A program made the position numbers and the translations under genes. A DNA stretch of 16,704 nt from Acholeplasmatales bacterium (GTDB lineage Bacteria > Bacillota_I > Bacilli_A > Izemoplasmatales > Hujiaoplasmataceae): NCBI GenBank assembly GCA_003477305.1, contig DMTN01000071.1, positions 5,609 to 22,312 of the forward strand. Direction: 5' to 3'. Under the pieces are notes generated by a model. It made no database searches. It was not told the origin of the DNA and worked only from the letters and a program-made list of their open reading frames with translations. This document shows, piece after piece, positions 14,785 to 16,704 of this stretch; the first letter of the stretch is position 1; each line of letters opens with the position of its first letter.

Positions 14785-15969
14785 TCAGGATAGCAGGCCG
14801 ATCAAATCGACGAGCAAATCCGCCGCATATCGGTGGCTTTCAATTCCGTAGTGATTATTCGACCCTTCAGGGAGATCGTATTCGCCGACCTTGGGGATGA
14901 TCAGGATCACCGTGTAATCATGTTTGGGATCGAGGTCGCTGATGGCGGTTTCGGCTTCGGCGCCGTTCTGGCTGCCGGTATGGGTCCAAATGATCCAAGC
15001 GTCGGGATAGAGCGTGTGCAGGCGGGTCACCAGGTCGGCGACCGCGGCTCGGAAAGCCGCTTTCGCGGCGGTGAGCGCCGAACCCGTCTGGTTCAGGACA
15101 TAGGAGTCAAAGTCGTTTCCACCGAGATTGACGATCACCACGTCGGGCACATAGGAAGCGACGTCGTACACGGTCGGGACGAGTTCTTCGTCATCGTCGA
15201 TTCCAACCCGCTCGAACGCCGCGCGGATGTTCACCGTGCCGTGATTGTTGGTCGGATTGAAGCCCCATTTGAGGCCCCAGCCGCTGGCGGCGACGAACTG
15301 GAAGTCGGCGTCAAGGTCGCGTGCCGCAAGATAGCCGAACGACTGTAAAGAGTCCGAATTGGCGGTCGTGCGGGACACCGAAGGGCTGCCGAGGTTGCCA
15401 TAGCCGCTCGCGCCGCTGCCGCCGAGGATCAGGATCTTCATCGCCGGCGCGGCCGGTGCGGTTAAAAACACCCCGTCGGTTTGAATGGAGGCAATCGCGG
15501 TGACCGAATCGATGGATTCGCTCCGCTTCAGGAAGGTGAGGGTGTGGGTGCCGTATGACAGGCCTTCGGCCAACTTGACGATGGAATCCGCCTCATCGAC
15601 GGTGAAAGAAGTTCCTTCGGGGGCGACTTCGCCGTCGCGCGAAACGGTGAAATAGGGACGGCGAGACGCGACCGTGGTGTTCGTCGCGAGGATGCGGACG
15701 GAGAGTTCGGTGCCGACGAACGTCACCGTGAAGCCTGTGCCGGTATGGTAGAAGAACATCCGTTCCAAGGTTTCGTCGTAGGCCGTCCGGCCGATCCAGC
15801 GGACCAGGTCGGAGGATCGCAGGTCGTCCGCTTCGAGCCGGCTGACCAAAGATCCGGCCGAGGTGGTCTCGAAGGTCGAAAGGGTCGTCGCCGTCCCGTT
15901 GCCGGCGCATCCGAAGAGGACGGCGACGACGGGAAGACAGAGAAGGATCAGAATCCGTCGGATCGCCAT
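14785..15969 (-). CDS. Predicted lipoprotein, CE2-like SGNH esterase
   Basis: A 394-residue secreted protein. Residues 1-20 are a lipoprotein signal (two Arg, hydrophobic core) ending in a lipobox, VLFG-C21, so it should be anchored on the outer face of the membrane. Residues about 45-170 look like a beta-sandwich (IGRTAYDE, FFYHTGTGFTVTFVGTELSV) and about 177-394 form an SGNH hydrolase domain. This order matches carbohydrate esterase family 2. Candidate catalytic points are S185 in ILGGSGASGYG (usually GDS), G230 in AASGWGL, N285 in GGNDF, and H373 in NNHYGIESH, where family members have D-x-H. It probably removes acetyl groups from carbohydrates. It begins 3 bases after the malic enzyme stop with no clear Shine-Dalgarno, so it is probably translated by coupling. 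Its function is unrelated to the purine operon. Confidence 0.8.
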   Translation of the reverse strand: MAIRRILILLCLPVVAVLFGCAGNGTATTLSTFETTSAGSLVSRLEADDLRSSDLVRWIGRTAYDETLERMFFYHTGTGFTVTFVGTELSVRILATNTTVASRRPYFTVSRDGEVAPEGTSFTVDEADSIVKLAEGLSYGTHTLTFLKRSESIDSVTAIASIQTDGVFLTAPAAPAMKILILGGSGASGYGNLGSPSVSRTTANSDSLQSFGYLAARDLDADFQFVAASGWGLKWGFNPTNNHGTVNIRAAFERVGIDDDEELVPTVYDVASYVPDVVIVNLGGNDFDSYVLNQTGSALTAAKAAFRAAVADLVTRLHTLYPDAWIIWTHTGSQNGAEAETAISDLDPKHDYTVILIIPKVGEYDLPEGSNNHYGIESHRYAADLLVDLIGLLS

Positions 15970-15972
15970 CGT

Positions 15973-16704
15973 TCAGCGCAAGAGCGTAGGATCGTAGGCG
16001 ACGCGGGCGACGCCCGAGGCGACGGCGGCCGCGCGGACGGCTTCGGCGACTTTTTCGTGGACGATCATTTCAAACGGCGAAGGGATGATCCGGAGGGCGG
16101 TGAGGGAATCCTCGGAGACGCAGGCGGCGATCGCCTGCGACGCGGCCTTCATCATCGCGATGTTGATGTCTTTGGCACGGACGTCGAGGGCGCCGCGGAA
16201 AATCCCCGGGAAAACGAGGAGGTTGTTGATCTGGTTGGGGAATTTCGAACTGCCGGTGCCGACGACCGCCGCGCCGGCGGCGAGGGCGTCCTCGCGCGAA
16301 ATCTCCGAAATCGGATTGGCGAGCGGGAAGACGATCGCATTCGGGCGCATCGAGCGGATCATCGCCTGATCGACGCAGTTCGGTCCGGAAACGCCGACGA
16401 ACACGTCCGCAAGGGCAAATGCGTCGCGGAGCACGCCGCGCTTAAGCGAACGGTTGGTTTTTTTGGCGAGCGCGAGATGGGAGGGAATCAACGTCGGATC
16501 GGTTTCGACGAGAATCCCGAAGCGGTCGCAGACGATCATGTCGGTCACGCCGAGTTCAAGCAGGAAATAGGCGATCGCCTGGCCGGCGGCGCCGGCGCCG
16601 TTGATCACGACCCGGACCTTCGACAACTCCTTCTTGACCACTTTCAGCGCGTTCACGACGGCCGCGCCGACGACGACGGCGGTGCCGTGCTGGTCGTCGT
16701 GGAA
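15973..16704 (-). CDS. Malic enzyme, C-terminal part (cut by window edge)
   Basis: A 243-residue fragment of a malic enzyme (oxidative decarboxylation of malate to pyruvate with NAD or NADP). The reading frame is open to the window end, and the first visible residues are FHDDQHGTA, the metal/substrate motif found in the middle of malic enzymes, so the N-terminal half lies beyond 16704. Next comes the dinucleotide fold VVINGAGAAGQAI, then FPLANPISEI, and the signature GTGSSKFPNQINN with FPGIFRGALDVRAK. These are all typical of the prokaryotic short form. A GTG within this stretch (16656) is not the real start. The gene is followed after 3 bases by the esterase lipoprotein gene on the same strand, probably in one transcript. 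Confidence 0.95.
   Translation of the reverse strand, partial: FHDDQHGTAVVVGAAVVNALKVVKKELSKVRVVINGAGAAGQAIAYFLLELGVTDMIVCDRFGILVETDPTLIPSHLALAKKTNRSLKRGVLRDAFALADVFVGVSGPNCVDQAMIRSMRPNAIVFPLANPISEISREDALAAGAAVVGTGSSKFPNQINNLLVFPGIFRGALDVRAKDINIAMMKAASQAIAACVSEDSLTALRIIPSPFEMIVHEKVAEAVRAAAVASGVARVAYDPTLLR

Noticed and set aside
16656..16656. GTG as start of the minus-strand malic enzyme
   Set aside because: The frame continues to the window edge with FHDDQHGTA, an internal malic enzyme motif, so the gene is truncated by the window.
1..16704. CRISPR arrays, tRNA or rRNA genes, insertion sequences
   Set aside because: No regularly spaced repeats, cloverleaf-type sequences, transposase genes or terminal inverted repeats were seen on reading both strands.

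Overview
The window is a GC-rich bacterial segment dominated by one long plus-strand operon (about 129 to 14610). Twelve genes are packed with four-base ATGA overlaps, short overlaps or gaps of at most about 35 bases. Two minus-strand genes converge on it from the right. TGA is used as an ordinary stop, Shine-Dalgarno sites are strong, and the enzymes (ferredoxin-type domains, molybdenum hydroxylase, SsnA/YgeY/YgeW families) suggest an anaerobic fermenter. The lipoprotein, malic enzyme and YgeW/YgeY set would fit a Bacillota-like or related lineage, but I cannot place the organism firmly.

Layout. 1-70: C-terminal end of a membrane protein. 129-605: THEP1-like small NTPase with an altered P-loop. 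616-3221: two amidohydrolases, HyuA-type hydantoinase and SsnA. 3218-4294: PreA/DHODH-like FMN protein with two [4Fe-4S] motifs. 4318-7710: three-subunit molybdenum hydroxylase (Mo, [2Fe-2S], FAD). 7746-9455: adenine deaminase. 9460-12068: two consecutive fold-type II PLP enzymes. 12072-14283: YgeY-family M20 hydrolase and YgeW-type knotted carbamoyltransferase. 14290-14610: small DsrE-like protein. 14611-14784: intergenic stretch with two hairpin terminators pointing in opposite directions. 14785-15969 (minus): SGNH/CE2-like esterase lipoprotein. 15973-16704 (minus): malic enzyme, cut by the window edge.

How the genes fit together. hyuA, ssnA, ygeY, ygeW and an xdh-type hydroxylase are the hallmark set of the bacterial anaerobic purine/urate degradation cluster (E. 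coli ygeW-X-Y-hyuA ... ygfK-ssnA-ygfM-xdhD region and clostridial relatives). A plausible route, which is inference, is: adenine deaminated by Ade; purine ring oxidised by the Mo hydroxylase; ring reduced by the PreA-like protein; rings opened by SsnA and HyuA; ureido groups removed by YgeY and YgeW, giving carbamoyl phosphate and a diaminopropionate-like product; PLP lyase chemistry giving pyruvate and ammonia.

The cluster differs from the E. coli version. The large YgfK is replaced by a short PreA-like protein with no NAD(P)H module and without the canonical catalytic Cys motif. The Mo enzyme is split into three chains. Recognisable YgeX is absent, and two other PLP enzymes stand in its place. 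A DsrE-like protein resembling the C-terminal half of YedF closes the operon.
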